From Emergomyces orientalis (Eukaryota; Ascomycota; Eurotiomycetes; Onygenales; Ajellomycetaceae), in contig MOWL01000069.1 of the NCBI GenBank assembly GCA_002110485.1, positions 744,001-808,000 of the forward strand: a DNA stretch of 64,000 nt, in the 5' to 3' direction. Positions 34,562-47,324 of the stretch are shown one piece after another (positions within the stretch are counted from its first letter, which is position 1; each line of letters opens with the position of its first letter). Under the pieces are notes generated by a model, which saw only the letters and a list, made by a program, of their open reading frames with translations, did not search any database and had not been told where the DNA came from. The position numbers and the translations under genes were made by a program.

Positions 34562-37187
34562 TCAAGCCTTCAATCTTCGTCCCTCGCAAGCTTCGCACAC
34601 AGCAGTCTCAATGGGACCAATAATCGGACGCCCTTTCCTCGTAAATCTCTGTTCCCCTTCCCTGACGAAAAAGCGCCCTTCAGGCCCGAAACTACCACTG
34701 CATTCGCTGCACACAAAGCACTTCTCATGCCACTGCCCGCCTAGAGCAGTAACCACAAGATCATCGAGCACTGGCTGCTTGCACCCCTGACAGCGCGACG
34801 CAGTACGTTTAGAATGGCACCGAACGCACCATGCGTACCCGGCTTTCTCCACGAAAGGGGTCGTCGACGTGAAGGGGTCGCCGCATTCAGCACAGAAGAA
34901 GTGACCGACATGCCACTCCGCGCCACATGCGACGACTACTTCTCCTTCGATTGGTGTCTTGCAGCTCTTACATCGTGGGCTGAAAAGCTCGTGGAAATCT
35001 AGGTGGCAGTAGAATCGCTTGGCATTCGCTTCTTCATCGTTAGGGTCCGCCTCCGCGAGCCTTTCTGACCGTTTAGCTTCAGGTTCTTGGTAGAAGGCGA
35101 CACACTCTAGTGGAGTCTGGCAATGGTGACAAGAGAAGCATTCGGGATGGAAGCGGGATTCGCATGCTGTTACTATGCGCCCGGCGATGGGCAGCCCGCA
35201 GGCAGCGCAGGAGGCAGTTGGAACACCAGTTCGGGTATAAGGAGTATACCAGCGGTTTGTAGACGACCCTTCCGAATTTCTGGAGTTCTGTTTTCTATTT
35301 GGGCTTGATCCCGGGTTGGGTAGTGGCCGGGAGTTTTGCTCCGCAGCTTTCATCTCTGAAATTGTTGGGGGTGCTGAGGATACTGAGAAGGCGGGCTCTG
35401 CGAAATCGTCTCCGCAAACATTGATGACCGGAATTGGAGACTCATCCGAAACATCAATAGTAGGGATCACGTCCATGGAAGGGGGAGATGTAACCTCCAC
35501 AGCTGCCTCCTTTATAGATCCCCCAAGACTATTTCGCGGAGAGTCTCTAGGGGAATTGCTCTGCGATTTATCTCTCCAAGATCGGTCGAAACTCACGATT
35601 GGGCGGCCAGGACGGTCACTAACAGCAGTGGGCATAGGCAGTTTGGTACTACGATCCTTGAGTCGCATACTCGTGGCTGCACGGATGTCGTCGCCACGGA
35701 TTTCTTTACCATCTCTGGTTGGGGGTGTGCTATCAGCCTTTATGCTGGCGGTAGCTGGGGGCGAGGGGGACGGATTTGCCGTATAAAGGGGATTCCTCGA
35801 TTGTGAGTGTGGATTTCTATGTATGTCGAACATAGAAGATTTCTTACCCTCAGGAACAATGTTGGACCTCCCAGGAAATGGTCGAGCACCTCGGGGCAAC
35901 GAATTTCGAGGTTTAACTTTCAAAACTGAGCATGGTGGTGTGGCCCGCGTGGCCTCACCACCATTTGGTGCCCCGTCCTCCTGTGGTTCCTCATATATTT
36001 GATCCTCTGGATTTCGGAAAATGCCTTTCACTGAGTCGTTACTGGCAATTCTAGTCCGTGGACTGACTTTCCTCTGTACGACTGTTTCGAGAGAATAGGA
36101 ATCCTCTGGGGGCAAAGCAAAGTTAACCTTAGGTTTCTGGCGTAGTGTTCCATTTTTCGTGACTGAGATGGTTTCATTGTCCTCTGGAACCTCGACGATC
36201 TTCGGGGGAACATGAGATACTGTTGGTTCAACACGCCTTTGAAATTCAGGGCTTTGTCTGCCTGTACGACTCCCATTTGATGAGCTATCTGATACAGATC
36301 GGTGACTTCCTGACCAGGAAACACCCTGGTTCTGTTCTCCAGAGGCACTCAAGCTCTGGCTTCTTGCATGCGCGCCCTTCTCCAGATGCTGACGAAAACG
36401 ATTGGTGACATTTAGATCAGGGTTCCGGTAAGCAGCATGTGGATTAAGCTTCGGAAAGCCAGCTGTCTGGTGACTCAGTACCAATTGTGTAGCCTCCTCC
36501 TGAGCTGAGGCATGCAATCTCTTTTCGTCATCTAGAAAATCCATTTCTTCCAAAGCTTGTCGTAACGAACGTGCTTCCTCTCGTTCCATCCATCTCTGGC
36601 CCCGTACTCTGTATGTTCCCGTCCTCGACCTAACACTTGCGGTTGGAGAAAAGCTTCTTGATAAATCATATGCTTGTTCTGGCTCTTCTTCTACCGATTG
36701 TTCAACAAATACACTTCCACCGGAGAGTCCTGAGTTTGTTCTATGGTGCGATAGAGCACTGGCTGAGCGCTGGTAGGGGTCTGTGGAGGAAACACGATGG
36801 CTCCCTGAGTCTGTGTTCATGGAAAGTGCTGATGATGCACGGGGCGGCATATCACTCCCAAGCCTTTGGCTCGAAGAGGTGCTCTTCGTAGGCAATGGTC
36901 GAGATCCATTGGGGCGGGGGGGTCTGTTTGTTCGAAGATCCTTTAGGTACGTTGCTAAGGGTAGAACCAGTCAGTACTGATGGGCTATTTAGCTCCTTGC
37001 TGGAAGCATAAGCAACAAACGAAACAATACTCTTGCGGTATCTCGCACGGATGCACTCTCCATAGCGATGATGAGCTGGTAAGAGGGTGAGAATGGAGGG
37101 TTACCGACCAATCTGTTCCTCGTTCATGTAGCTTGGTCCAGGAGGGGACACTTTTCGCCCATTCTTGGATCTTGAAGGGCGTATCAT
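34562..37187 (-). CDS. LIM-domain protein, three C-terminal LIM domains
   Basis: Two exons on the minus strand, 37187-37109 and 36954-34562, encode 823 residues. The first exon (26 codons plus one base) uses a GTCGGT donor and joins to give NEEQIATYLKDLRTNRPPRP, a conserved N-terminal motif. Residues of about 60-600 are Ser/Pro/Arg-rich and probably disordered. Three LIM zinc domains fill the C-terminus: LIM1 at about 609-679 with a charged insertion, LIM2 at about 688-739 and LIM3 at about 748-818, the last with a loop before the final CEAC. The layout resembles fungal paxillin-like proteins at sites of polarised growth and septation. Role in the cytoskeleton is inference from that layout; no enzymatic or RhoGAP domain is present. 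Confidence 0.85.
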
Positions 37188-39164
37188 GGTTGCTGGAAAA
37201 ATTTAATTTGTCCGAGAGTTGCCCTGAAGAGGACGAGCCCAAATTATAGGCTAATCAATGATATGAGAGATTATTGAAACTGTGGTGGTGGCTTATTTAC
37301 AGCTGGGTGGTAGGAACCTGAGAACCGTGCGAAGCAGCACAAAGTAAACAGAGTAAATATATTGTTGAACACGGGGGTTTAGTAACGTTTATTGATGATA
37401 CTATAGTAAGAAAACTGTAGCAACATTAACAGGTATTTATGAGTTTCACCCTTTGCCGTCTTCCTTGTCCCGTCTGCCAACACTAATAATTGGAATAAAT
37501 AATAAACACACATTTCTATTCTGGCTTCAGGATTCCTCATTTGGGGCAGCATCGTATCAACAAACGCCATGTCAGCGTATCACGTGATCGGTCGCGCGGA
37601 CAACGCATTTGCCACGTGAGCTGAGTCTTGGCACATGCTGGCCCTCCCCGGACGCCCGAAGCTCTTTGAGGATAGAAGTTATATACAGAAAAACAAACGC
37701 CCAATTAGTGCTCTGGGTAATGGGGGCGCCTTGTGAAATTGCAAATTTTGGAGGCCATCTGGTGCTCAATGTTTATGATCCCAGGGAAGTTCGTGCGATT
37801 TGATTTTCTCCCGGGCTGGTCCATAAACTTCAAATTGCGCAGATAGATATCAGACCATGAAAAATCAATCAGTAGAATTGATCGCCCGTGCATGATAAGT
37901 ACCGATCTCTTACAAGCCAATCGAGTGGTATCAAAGCATGATTATTGTCCAGCGCATCGAATATTAGGGCGCCCATGTTGATAGGAACCACTCACTCGTA
38001 CATAGATGGATTTTTTGCACCTTTGAAAATGGTAAATTCATTGAATTTCAGCAAAGGGAACCAGTAGACCTCTAGCACCTGGAGAAAGGAAAACTGGTTT
38101 TCGACTTACATCGATCTTGAATAATTGAATGTGATTTGAAAAAAAGTTTCCATGAAGTTTTTATCCGGTCCCACCGACCTCACCTCAATGCAACGATGAT
38201 CATATTGACTATGCTCAATTTTTTTTTCGGCTCCCACCACCCCCAATTACGGTTTTATTTAGCGCTTTCTTAGGGTTGCGAGTTAAAAAGGAAATGCGTG
38301 TACGGACCACGCAGGAGCGACAACTTGATATTTAGTTCATCTAACAGCCACACATTCAGGAACGCCGGCGCTAGATCTAAGGTCTCCGAAAAGATATACT
38401 CCGTAGATCTTGTTTTGTTGTTCGAGAGGTTGGCCTAAGTACAGGGTTATTATATTCTATCCTGCTCAAAAAACATGCCCAGAACATCCGATCAATATCA
38501 ACAGCGCTCTGGTCCCCAACTTGGCTCAACTTTCCCCGCAATCGGCAGTCGGTAACCCCAAACAAAAACCTTTTAACGCCGGACTTTGACGGCCAGACTC
38601 TCGGCGCTTCACATTCATTGTTTGGTATCGACTGGTCCATGGAGCCGGATAACCTTGTCAGTACCCCACATCGCGGCAAAATGTTAGTCAGAACTCGGTC
38701 TTTTTTTCCAGCTTGACTCTCGCAAACTAAATAATTGATAATAATACGATAGCATGACCCTCATCAAAGCCGGAAATTCATTCCCGTTAGCCTAGGCAGC
38801 GCGAAAATCACTCAAAATAGGAGCCGCCATGATGGAAATTGAAATTCCTGTTGATATTTTCTTTTCTGCTCGTCCTCGCTGTGTTGCAATTGTCTCGATT
38901 CAGGGCCGGTATTTTCATATTATACCCAAGAATATTTCCCCATAAAAGGTCAACCCAGAGGATGCATGAGTCAAGCTAATTTCTTCCACATGGTGCCCTC
39001 TTGTTTACCGGTTTCCAGTTTATCTTTATATCATTTTTGCCCAAGAAAAGACCCCGTGTCTCTGGCACTGAATTCCGCCCGGAAATTCTATGCTGGCAGT
39101 TAAATTCTAGGGCATTTAAGATTCCACATTGATTTCGCTACGCGGGACATGCCTTGATAGAGAA
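37188..39164. other. 2 kb divergent intergenic region
   Basis: This is the shared 5' region of the LIM gene (minus) and the transporter (plus). Short open frames (for example 38377-38679 minus) have no recognisable features. No transposon, tRNA or repeat array is seen. Confidence 0.45.
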
Positions 39165-40892
39165 ATGGCCAATGATTCTTCAAAAGAAATTGTGGTTGCA
39201 GTTGACTCGCATCAGACCGCCATACAGCCACCGTCCAGCATGAGCGGACCTCCAGCAGCAACGGCTCCCGAGAACGATAGCAGCCAGCAATCTGACGAGT
39301 GGGTAGACGAGAAGCCTCCAGAAGATGTCCCGCCAGATGGTGGCTACGGATGGGTTTGCGTAGCCTGCTCAGCTTGGATTAACGGAAACACATGGGGTGT
39401 GAATAGTGTATGTTAACCCTTACCTAGCCATCCTCAGTTCCTTTAACCATCTTTCTGTCTCGCGATATTGCTGGTGAAATAGTGAGCAAATGGCTCATAG
39501 GCTTCCCTGATTTTCCTAAACTAGTCATACGCTGTCTTCTTATCATACTACTTGTCCAATGACATTTTCCCCGATGCCAGCGACCTCACCTACGCTTTCA
39601 CCGGCGGCCTAAGCATGTCATGTTGCCTCTTGGTCGCCCCCTTGGTGACACGCCTGGTTCACCTATATGGCAATCGACCTATTCTTAACGTAGGAGTTGT
39701 ACTCCAAACCATCTCTTTTATCAGTGCCTCCTTTGCTAAACAGCAATGGCAACTATTTCTGAGCCAGGGTGTCTGTTTCGGGTTCGGGATGGGTTTCCTA
39801 TTTATTGGATCCGTGGGCGTTACATCGCAATGGTTTCTCCGCAAACGAAGCATCGCAACCTCTATTTCGGCTGCCGGCTCCGGTATCGGCGGATTAACCT
39901 ATTCCCTAGCCACGGGCGCAATGATATCGCGATTCGGGCTGGGATGGACATTTCGCATCCTTGGTCTTATCACCTTTGTGGTCAATCTAATCGCAGCCAA
40001 TTTAATACGAGATCGAAACAAAGCTACTGGGTCCCAATACAAAGCATTTCATTTACCTCTGTTCAAGCGACCTGAATTCCTCCTATTACAAGGATGGGGC
40101 TTCTTCAGCTTGCTAGGATACGTCGTTGTACTCTTCAGCCTACCCAATTTCGCGCTGTCAATCGGACTCACCGCGCACCAGGGTAGTATCGTCGGCGCTA
40201 TCCTCAACCTTGGGCAAGGGTTGGGCCGCCCAGTCGTTGGCTTACTCAGTGATCGCTATGGTCGCCTCAACATGGCCACCATCATCTCACTTTTCTGTGG
40301 CATTTTCTGCTTAGCCGTCTGGACCCCAACGCAGAGCATGGGTCTGCTATGTTTCTTTGCATTCGTTGTGGGAACTGTGGCGGGTACATTCTGGACCACG
40401 GTCGTTCCAGTATGTGTTGAAGTGATCGGGCTCCAACAACTCCCCAGCGGATTGAGTATCATCTGGGTTCTCATGGTTCCGCCCACGACTGTTTCCGAGC
40501 CAATCGCAGTTCTCGTGAAAGACGATTCGAAGAAGAACCGTGCCTATCTATATGCGCAGCTATTTGCCGGACTCACCTATATTGCTGGCGCACTGTGTTT
40601 GTGGGTCGCGCGCGGTTGGAAAATTGGCGATAACATTGTTGCTGCAGAGAGAAAAGCGGCTGCAGATGCTGCGAATGCTGCGAGGACGGTGAAGATTCGT
40701 GCAAATCCACATTCTCGCACAGCGGCTCCCCCAGATGGCAGTTGCTTGTCCGGCGAGAAACCTTACCAGTCACCCCAATCTGCCCTATCACCGCCGGAGT
40801 TACCACCAGGAGCTATTATTCCTGCCGCTACAACAAGTGTATGGAGCCCTGCCATCCTTTTCCGCAGGATGGTCACTTGGGAAATTGTATGA
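39165..40892 (+). CDS. MFS transporter, monocarboxylate-type (SLC16/MCH-like)
   Basis: Two exons, 39165-39407 and 39525-40892, encode 536 residues. A hydrophilic N-terminus leads to the SLC16 signature DVPPDGGYGWVCV just before helix 1. Twelve hydrophobic helices follow; the central cytoplasmic loop is between helices 6 and 7 (IRDRNKATGSQY). The second half contains LLSDRYGRLN, an MFS loop motif. A basic, Pro/Ser-rich tail closes the protein. The intron (GTATGT donor, AACTAG acceptor) interrupts helix 1. Fungal Mch-like proteins sit in the plasma or organelle membrane; many do not carry monocarboxylates and the substrate here is unknown (riboflavin, carboxylates and others are possible). No transporter-linked metabolic genes are adjacent. 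Confidence 0.88.
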
Positions 40893-41356
40893 TAATTTGG
40901 TATCGAGAGCAATGCATGCAAAACGCAAACCGGCTCATCCAATTATCCGAGACCTTGGTTAGACCCCGACCACGAGTCCTTACGCATCGTCAGGAGACAG
41001 ATAGACAGCATGTGTATCTCTTTTATCTGGTGTTTGATTCACGTATATATGCGCCGGGATGTGGGAATTGCATTTTTGAAAAGTATTTATCTTGGCAACT
41101 GGAGTTGAGTACATACGGGTAGATGCGTACATTTTTTCTCATCTAATTAATATTAAGGTTTAGAATATTGGAATATTGGAAATACGTAAAGAAAAACCTC
41201 TGCCTATTTGTTCTTTATTTTTCAGCATGAAAGGTTGAGGTGGTATTGATTAGATGTATTGTGCCGTAGAAGCTGACCCCATCCACCATTGATTTCCTTT
41301 CTAAATGACAACCATTCCACTCTATTAATCATGCCATATCCCAGAACTAGTCTAAG
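40893..41356. other. convergent intergenic region
   Basis: This is the 3' space between the transporter (plus) and DIS3 (minus). It is AT-rich at 41150-41220. No gene is supported. Confidence 0.5.
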
Positions 41357-44300
41357 CTACGCCTTGCCCAAAATCAATACTCGAACTCTCCTCTTTCCCG
41401 CCCCACGGCCCCTTTCCTCCTTCACAGAGCTCACGTTAACCTTAACTTTATCAAATAAGTCGACCACCACGCTCTTCTTCGCATTCCCAACAACTCCACT
41501 CTCGCCTTCTCTTTCCCAAACCTTCAACGAATACTCCTCCGCATCGAACTCACTTTCCCGCCTAGCCGCAACCTGCTTCCCATTGCCTTGCTGGCTCCCA
41601 GGAATAATAAAATCTTCCAATCTCACAACACCCTCAATACCAAATCGCGGGACGAAAACAACAACCCCGTTATCAAACACGCGCATGACATATCCTTCCT
41701 CATCTATCCCCGCATTCGTCCCTTCACCAGCCCCAAGCTTAGACGCCTCTTGTTCGCCACGTGCCTTGAGCGCTTGGCCAACGTAGTATTCTATACTTGC
41801 ACGGCCAGCAAATTGTGCATTACGATGGCGATGGTTGATATTCTTGCAAATATCCTCTAGTCGGCTCCGGGTAGCCAGTCCTTCTGCGGAAGAAGCGCCG
41901 GGCCCTTCATATCCAATTGCAGCGGCTAGTTGGCGGTGGACGACCAAATCTGCGTAACGTCGAATTGGGGAAGTGAAATGAGTGTAAATTGGCGAGGCAA
42001 GGCCGTAGTGGCGGAATTCAGATTCCGCGTGGGCTCCCGCACAGAAGTATTCTGCTGATGTCATGCATCTAGTGGCGAGGATACGAACCAGGGTGTTGAA
42101 GAATGGGTTGGCTGGGTCAACACAGTGGTCAAGGGACGTTGCCAGAGCAAGGGAACTGGATACGTCGAGGGTCATGTTGCGCTTTTTGGAGAGCTGGGCG
42201 ATCAGTTCTTCAAAATTAGAAGGTGGTGGAGTCGCGTGCCGGCGAAGAAGGGCTGTCTGCGGGAAGGACTTGAAAATTTTGGAAGCAACAGTTGTGTTGG
42301 CGTGAAGCATAAATTCCTCGACCAGGCTATTGGTGTCCAGGAGGGCTTTAGTTTTGACGTCTGCCACGGGGTCCGATAATTCCGAGTCTGTTTCTATGCG
42401 GACTTCTGGAGAGGCAAGGTTAAGGGCTCCAGCGTCCATTCGCTTTTGTTTGAGTAATTTGGCAAGTTTAAGGAGTGTTCTCATGCTCTCCGTTAATTCG
42501 TCTGTTTTCGATTTATCGTCAATACGTAACTGTGCTTGCTCGTAGCTAAAAGCTTCTCTGGAGAAAATAACAGATTTTGTACAAGTTGACGATACAACCT
42601 CAGCAGCAGGAGTCATTTCCCAGATAGTGGAGAAGGCATATCGTTGTACATGCGGCTTTAGAGAGCAGAGATCGGTCCCCAAAAGCATAGGTAACATATC
42701 GATACGTTTATCCACGAGATATACCGTCGTGCCTCGCATGCTCGCTTCGGTATCCATAGGGGTATTCGGTTTCACGAAATGGGAGACATCAGCGATATGT
42801 ACACCGACTTCAATATTTCCATTGGGGAGGGGTCGAGCATGGAGGGCATCATCTATATCCTGACAGCCTGGTGGGTCGATACTACAAACAAGTAAATCTC
42901 GTAGGTCCCTGCGATCATGCCAACCGGGATCATCCATATTTTGGGGAACCTTCCAATTGTGCCCTTCCGGAGGAAGACAGTCGAGTACGATTTGTGGGAA
43001 CGGTTTATACTGAACATCATACTCGAGAAGCAGAGCTTCTGTTTCGGCACCCTTAGTTTCCAAATCTCCCAGAGATCGTACAAAATGACCCGTTGGGTAT
43101 CTGGAATCGCGATCCCAGGCATCGACTGTAACCAGTATCCTTTGGCCGAAAAGCTCGTGTGCCTGTCTCGTACGTATCCGAATTTTAGGTATCCGCTTAT
43201 CCATGGGTATGACAAAAACGGTTTGCTGTCGCCTGCCAGATTGAGCCTGGGACGATGAGGAGACTTTGTCTATGTTTCCAACATACTGGCGCCAATTCCT
43301 TTTGACCATTCCCACCACACGAGCTGTTGGCTGGGGTCGGCCCTCCGCAGTCTTCCCGTGCGCCTTTCTAACTTCCTCTTGTAATGCTCTTCTTTCCCTG
43401 TCCGTTACCACAGCCTCCTTCTCATCATATTCAGGATTTTCATCTTTAGTAACTGTCTCTTCATCAATGATTTTCGTCGACGGAGCTTTCCATTGATCTT
43501 TTGGAAGAACTTCGACCACTACTATATCTCCCGCGATCGCTCGATTACTGTTGTCTCGACCAAGTATAAGGAGGGACTTGTCAAATGCTGCCACTTGTAC
43601 AGATCCCTCGAGATAATTGTAAGGGGAAACATTGAAAATGCCCTGATGTAAAGTTCCAGTACGAAGACCTGTCATCACTTTCGACATAGAATAATACTCA
43701 GGGTAAAACAATTCACCTCTCGTCGGCCTGGAATCATGCACAGATTTAGCTTCGTTGATCATGTCAAGCAGCCTGTCGGAATCCTCAAGACCAGATACAT
43801 AATCAGACAACGACATAGCCGTAACACCCTCCCGTTCTGCTTTGCGAAGATTATCCTTATCGTCGGTAATCATGACGATTGCTGGGAGTGTCTGCTCTTT
43901 TTGACTTCTCTTCACTACCTGACCTAGATGTTCCTGGTACCATTTTGCTGCCGTTCGAATCGCTCTATCATTTCGATCATTTATGCTTTCCTCCCCGCCT
44001 CTCCTGACATGTGTCTCCAATCGAAATTCATTAAAAAAGAGATAATATCTCTTCTCTTCGCTCCGGATAAGAGATATCAGTCGGTTATATAACGCAAGGG
44101 ACTGGTTTTTCAGCTCCTCCAGTACTGTCTGCAAAATAATCACATCGTAGAATGAACCAGTCTGCTCGAAAAGATCCATGCCATTAAGGAGCGCGTTCGT
44201 ATCTGGCATTAAATAATGGCCTCGGGGGAATGACTTTGTGCCAGCTGGCCGCTCAGATAGCACAAATGGAGTTACTTCGGCTGGTTAGCATTGATGGGCA

Positions 44301-44526
44301 AAAAGGTCCGCGCAAAAAACGATTTCTTACCATTTCCGTTTGCATCGGTTGGCGCGTATGATAGACATACAGAACATAACTTCGAGGAGCATGGGATGTC
44401 TTGTCTGAGATATAACTCCCTAACAATCTTCTGGACCTTGCCGCTTTTTGTCGATCTCACGAAAATTTTGCTGGAAACATTGGCGGCCAGCGGGTTCGAA
44501 GAGTGATCCCTCCGCAAACTTTTCAT
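41357..44526 (-). CDS. DIS3: exosome 3'-5' exoribonuclease and endonuclease Dis3 (Rrp44)
   Basis: Two exons on the minus strand, 44526-44331 and 44280-41357, encode 1039 residues. The order is: a Cys motif (CSSKLCSVC, about 47-55), a PIN endonuclease domain (Asp92 in MPDTNALL, acidic ITDDKDN near 203), two cold-shock domains, an RNB exonuclease domain with active-site aspartates in DPPGCQDIDD (534-543), and a C-terminal S1 domain. Dis3 is the catalytic subunit of the nuclear and cytoplasmic RNA exosome. The 50-nt intron (GTAAGA donor, ACCAG acceptor) joins NGNG to AEVTPFVLS as in relatives. The ATG at 44526 is the first in frame, after a TGA upstream. The first exon overlaps the last 107 bases of another spliced reading frame on the same strand. 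Confidence 0.93.
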
Positions 44527-44830
44527 CTTGAAATTGTAATCGAACCTCCCGTCTGCATAGAATATCCGAGATTCGCGCTCTGATCAAGTAAGTCGGGGCA
44601 ATTTCAATAACAGGATCGAGCTGTTCGCGAAGCTCCAGTACTACGGTAGCGGGGTTTGATGGTGTCAACACAATGGCGAATTCCTACTTGGTTGTTAGGC
44701 TTTTCCAGCTGCGTTAGGCTTTAAAACATTTCAAGGAGCAGTGAATACTTACGTCGACAAGCCGTTCAAATTCAATTTGGAAAATCTGGAGTTGCTGGCC
44801 CATGTCAATGAAGCCCGAGATGTCCGCCAT
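44420..44830 (-). CDS. unidentified 113-residue protein overlapping DIS3 exon 1
   Basis: Two exons on the minus strand, 44830-44753 and 44683-44420, are joined over a 69-nt intron (GTAAGT donor, AAGTAG acceptor, phase 0) and give 113 residues. The product is helical and acidic, starting MADISGFIDMGQQLQIFQIE and continuing with TVVLELREQLDPVIEIAP. No domain is recognised. Its last 35 codons or so share DNA with DIS3 exon 1 in another frame (44420-44526). The clean splice sites, good start and balanced composition before the overlap argue for a real gene. It could instead be a leader-encoded frame of a DIS3 transcript. It is divergent from the NIT2-type gene, 227 bp away. Confidence 0.5.
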
Positions 44831-44907
44831 TCCAAAAACAGTAATATTATTATTTCCGCAGTGCTTGTCTGAATCACGTGATTCTATGGGTGTTTGGGGA
44901 GCTTTGC

Positions 44908-44942
44908 CGATACCGATGCCGATGCCGATGCTGATGCTGATA
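44908..44942. repeat. GATGCC/GATGCT hexanucleotide repeat
   Basis: Several imperfect copies of a GATGCC-like hexamer lie in the narrow space between two divergent starts (44830 minus and 45058 plus), where length changes could alter promoter spacing. Confidence 0.7.
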
Positions 44943-45057
44943 CTAAGGTGGAGGTCGATATCTAGTTAATAATCCAACTTCGGAGGGGACGTGAGGCTAT
45001 TTCCGCTGGCAATAATTCTATCAATCTACATGCCAATGTGAAAACGCTATCATAGCT

Positions 45058-46265
45058 ATGCCCATTGCTGTATGTTTTATACTATTCAGTTCATGGAGTG
45101 GTTCAAGTTATACTTACTACTTAATACACAGGCAGTCGGTCAGCTATGCTCGACAGCGAGCCTGGCACACAACCTCTCCCAATGTCAAATTCTAGCCAAA
45201 AAAGCCGTTGATGCAGGTGCAAAGGTGATTCCTGACTATGCCACCGCCTAAGTCTAGAATTTTGCCAATAAGGCTCAGAAAATGCGTCAATCTACATCTT
45301 CAGAAATTCTGTGTATTTCAATCAACTCGGTTCTGATTCAGTATACTCCAAGTACATATAGGCGTTGTTCCTACCCGAAGCATCGGACTACATAGCCTCA
45401 TCGCCGTCCGAAACTATGTCACTTGCACAGTCCGTACAACAGAGTCCGTTCGTTCTCGGCTTACAGAAGGAAGCTCAAGAATACAAGTTGTCGATTAATG
45501 TAGGTATCCACGAGCCAGCCCAGGCGGGCGAGAAGGTGAAGAATACATTGATACGGATTGACGAGATGGGAGAAATCACACAACGGTATCAGAAAATACA
45601 TCTGTTTGATGTTGATATCAAGGATGGGCCAGTACTGAAGGAGAGCAGGTATGTATCAACATATGTGATTAAATGGATCTTTACCATTGGAATTTCAATA
45701 TTTGCTAAGAATAGACCTCTTAACAGGAGCGTCGAGAAAGGAATGAAAATTATACCTCCCTTCAACACACCAGTTGGGAGAGTTGGCCTGAGCATTTGCT
45801 TTGATGTATGTCGACCATGCTCGATATAGAACTTTTTTCTGCGCGTTAGCTTTTGGCCACACCAAACCGATTAGGATTCCGTTACTTACGGTTTACGTAC
45901 AGCTCCGCTTCCCAGAAATAAGCCTATCACTCAGACGCCAGAATGCACAGTTAATAACCTACCCGTCCGCATTCACCGTGCCTACCGGCCAAGCACACTG
46001 GGAGACTCTACTACGAGCACGAGCCATCGAAACACAATCATATGTCATAGCGGCAGCGCAATCCGGCGCCCATAACCCTAAGAGAGTCAGCTATGGACAT
46101 TCCATGATCGTGAACCCATGGGGAGAGGTAGTTGCTAAGCTTGGGGGAGGGAGTGTGTCGCAGGAGCCGGAAATCGCTGTTGCTGAGATTGATTTAAACC
46201 TTTTGGAGAAGGTGAGGAGGGAGATGCCGTTATTGAGGAGGACAGATGTATACCCTGAGATATAG
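45058..46265 (+). CDS. NIT2: carbon-nitrogen hydrolase, Nit2-type amidase
   Basis: Five exons, 45058-45069, 45132-45224, 45362-45648, 45727-45805 and 45903-46265, encode 277 residues. The nitrilase-superfamily triad is Glu41 (LFLPEASDY), Lys113 (YQKIHLFDVD) and Cys155 (SICFDLRFPE, completed across intron 4). The family hydrolyses deaminated glutathione or omega-amides such as alpha-ketoglutaramate, in cytosol and mitochondria. The first exon has only four codons (MPIA); it is accepted because the start context is clean and the join continues AVGQLCSTAS, the usual N-terminus. All four introns have GT...AG ends with GTATGT or GTGATT donors. Sequence alone does not separate the deaminated-glutathione amidase from omega-amidase. 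Confidence 0.9.
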
Positions 46266-46846
46266 GTTGCTTCCTGTTAAGCTCATTGGGCATTTGGTTA
46301 TATTCCAGTCGACAGCATACCAATTCTTAGTTAGTCTATCTGAGAATTTTGACGGACGAGGTTTCTATTTTTTGACTACCAACAAAAAGGGTTCAAAACA
46401 GATATACTTTAACATACATATCTGCAGATATCAGTGTGTGTAGAGATGTGATATTTTACATCAGCTTGGTACTCTAGAAAGCTAGATAAGGACTTTGACC
46501 AAACCGAAATTCTGCTTTAAAACCCCCCAAAAGTGATGATGAAATTGGAAAGTAGATTGTATCTCCAATAAGGATAGAGGGAAACAACATTAGAAAGCAA
46601 AGGAAAAGGAAAAGAAAAGAAAGAAACGAGGCGACAATGCCCGAAACATGCATCGTAAAGAAATTAACTCGAAAACAAAAAAAAAGCAAACTCCGCCTGG
46701 TCTCACACACTCCCCGCATATTTAATTTGTGTGAAATATCCGATAATTGATATAGGGAAAGGCAGCTCTATCTCTTTCTTCGTATTTCCCTTCCAGCGTT
46801 GGAGGGAAGCTCTATATACATCGGGATTAGGGTGTAGACAGCTCGA
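46266..46846. other. convergent intergenic region
   Basis: This is the 3' space between the amidase (plus) and the complex I subunit (minus). An A/G-rich tract lies at about 46598-46630. No gene is supported. Confidence 0.5.
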
Positions 46847-47324
46847 TTATTTCCTTTGCACGACGTCGGGGTCTTCAAGGATACCTTCCTTCTCTAGCCG
46901 TCTTCTAGCTTCTTCGAGGGCCCAAGTTTGTATTCTAACGGTTGTTAAACATACACTGGTTAGCATTCCAACTCACAGACGCATATAATAGACATATCGA
47001 TATGATGTGCAGTTGACAAGTTCGTCAAATCTGAAGAAAGACGCTTAAAGGAAGCCGCAACACGTACGATGTATCAGGCTTGAAAGAATACGCGATGCCA
47101 GCAACAAGCAAGCTACCGACGAATCCATACGTCCATAAGCCTTCCCATCCCTCCTTGACGTATTTGTGTCCAGGCTTCACTCCCCAAAGCCATCCAGTTG
47201 GGGGGTCGTAGTGGTCACCATGAGCGCCACGAAGCGAGCTCTGCGTTGAGAACGGCTGGCGATGCTGTGGTGAGCGGAGGAGGCAGCGAGACCGCAGAGG
47301 AAGAGAATGAGGTCGGGCGGGCAT
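46847..47324 (-). CDS. NADH:ubiquinone oxidoreductase (complex I) ESSS/NDUFB11-type subunit
   Basis: Two exons on the minus strand, 47324-47068 and 46934-46847, encode 114 residues. An N-terminal Arg/Ser-rich presequence (MPARPHSLPLRSRCLLR) suits import into mitochondria. It is followed by HYDPPTGWLWGVKPGHKYVKEGWEG and one transmembrane helix (YGFVGSLLVAGIAYSF), the hallmark of the ESSS subunit of the complex I membrane arm. The short second exon adds the helical tail beginning IQTWALEEARRRLEKEG. The 133-nt intron has a GTACGT donor and a GTTAG acceptor. It is an accessory subunit needed for assembly, not a redox carrier. Confidence 0.88.

Noticed and set aside
38377..38679. 100-codon minus-strand frame in the LIM-transporter gap
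   Set aside because: No conserved motif, start context or splice support.
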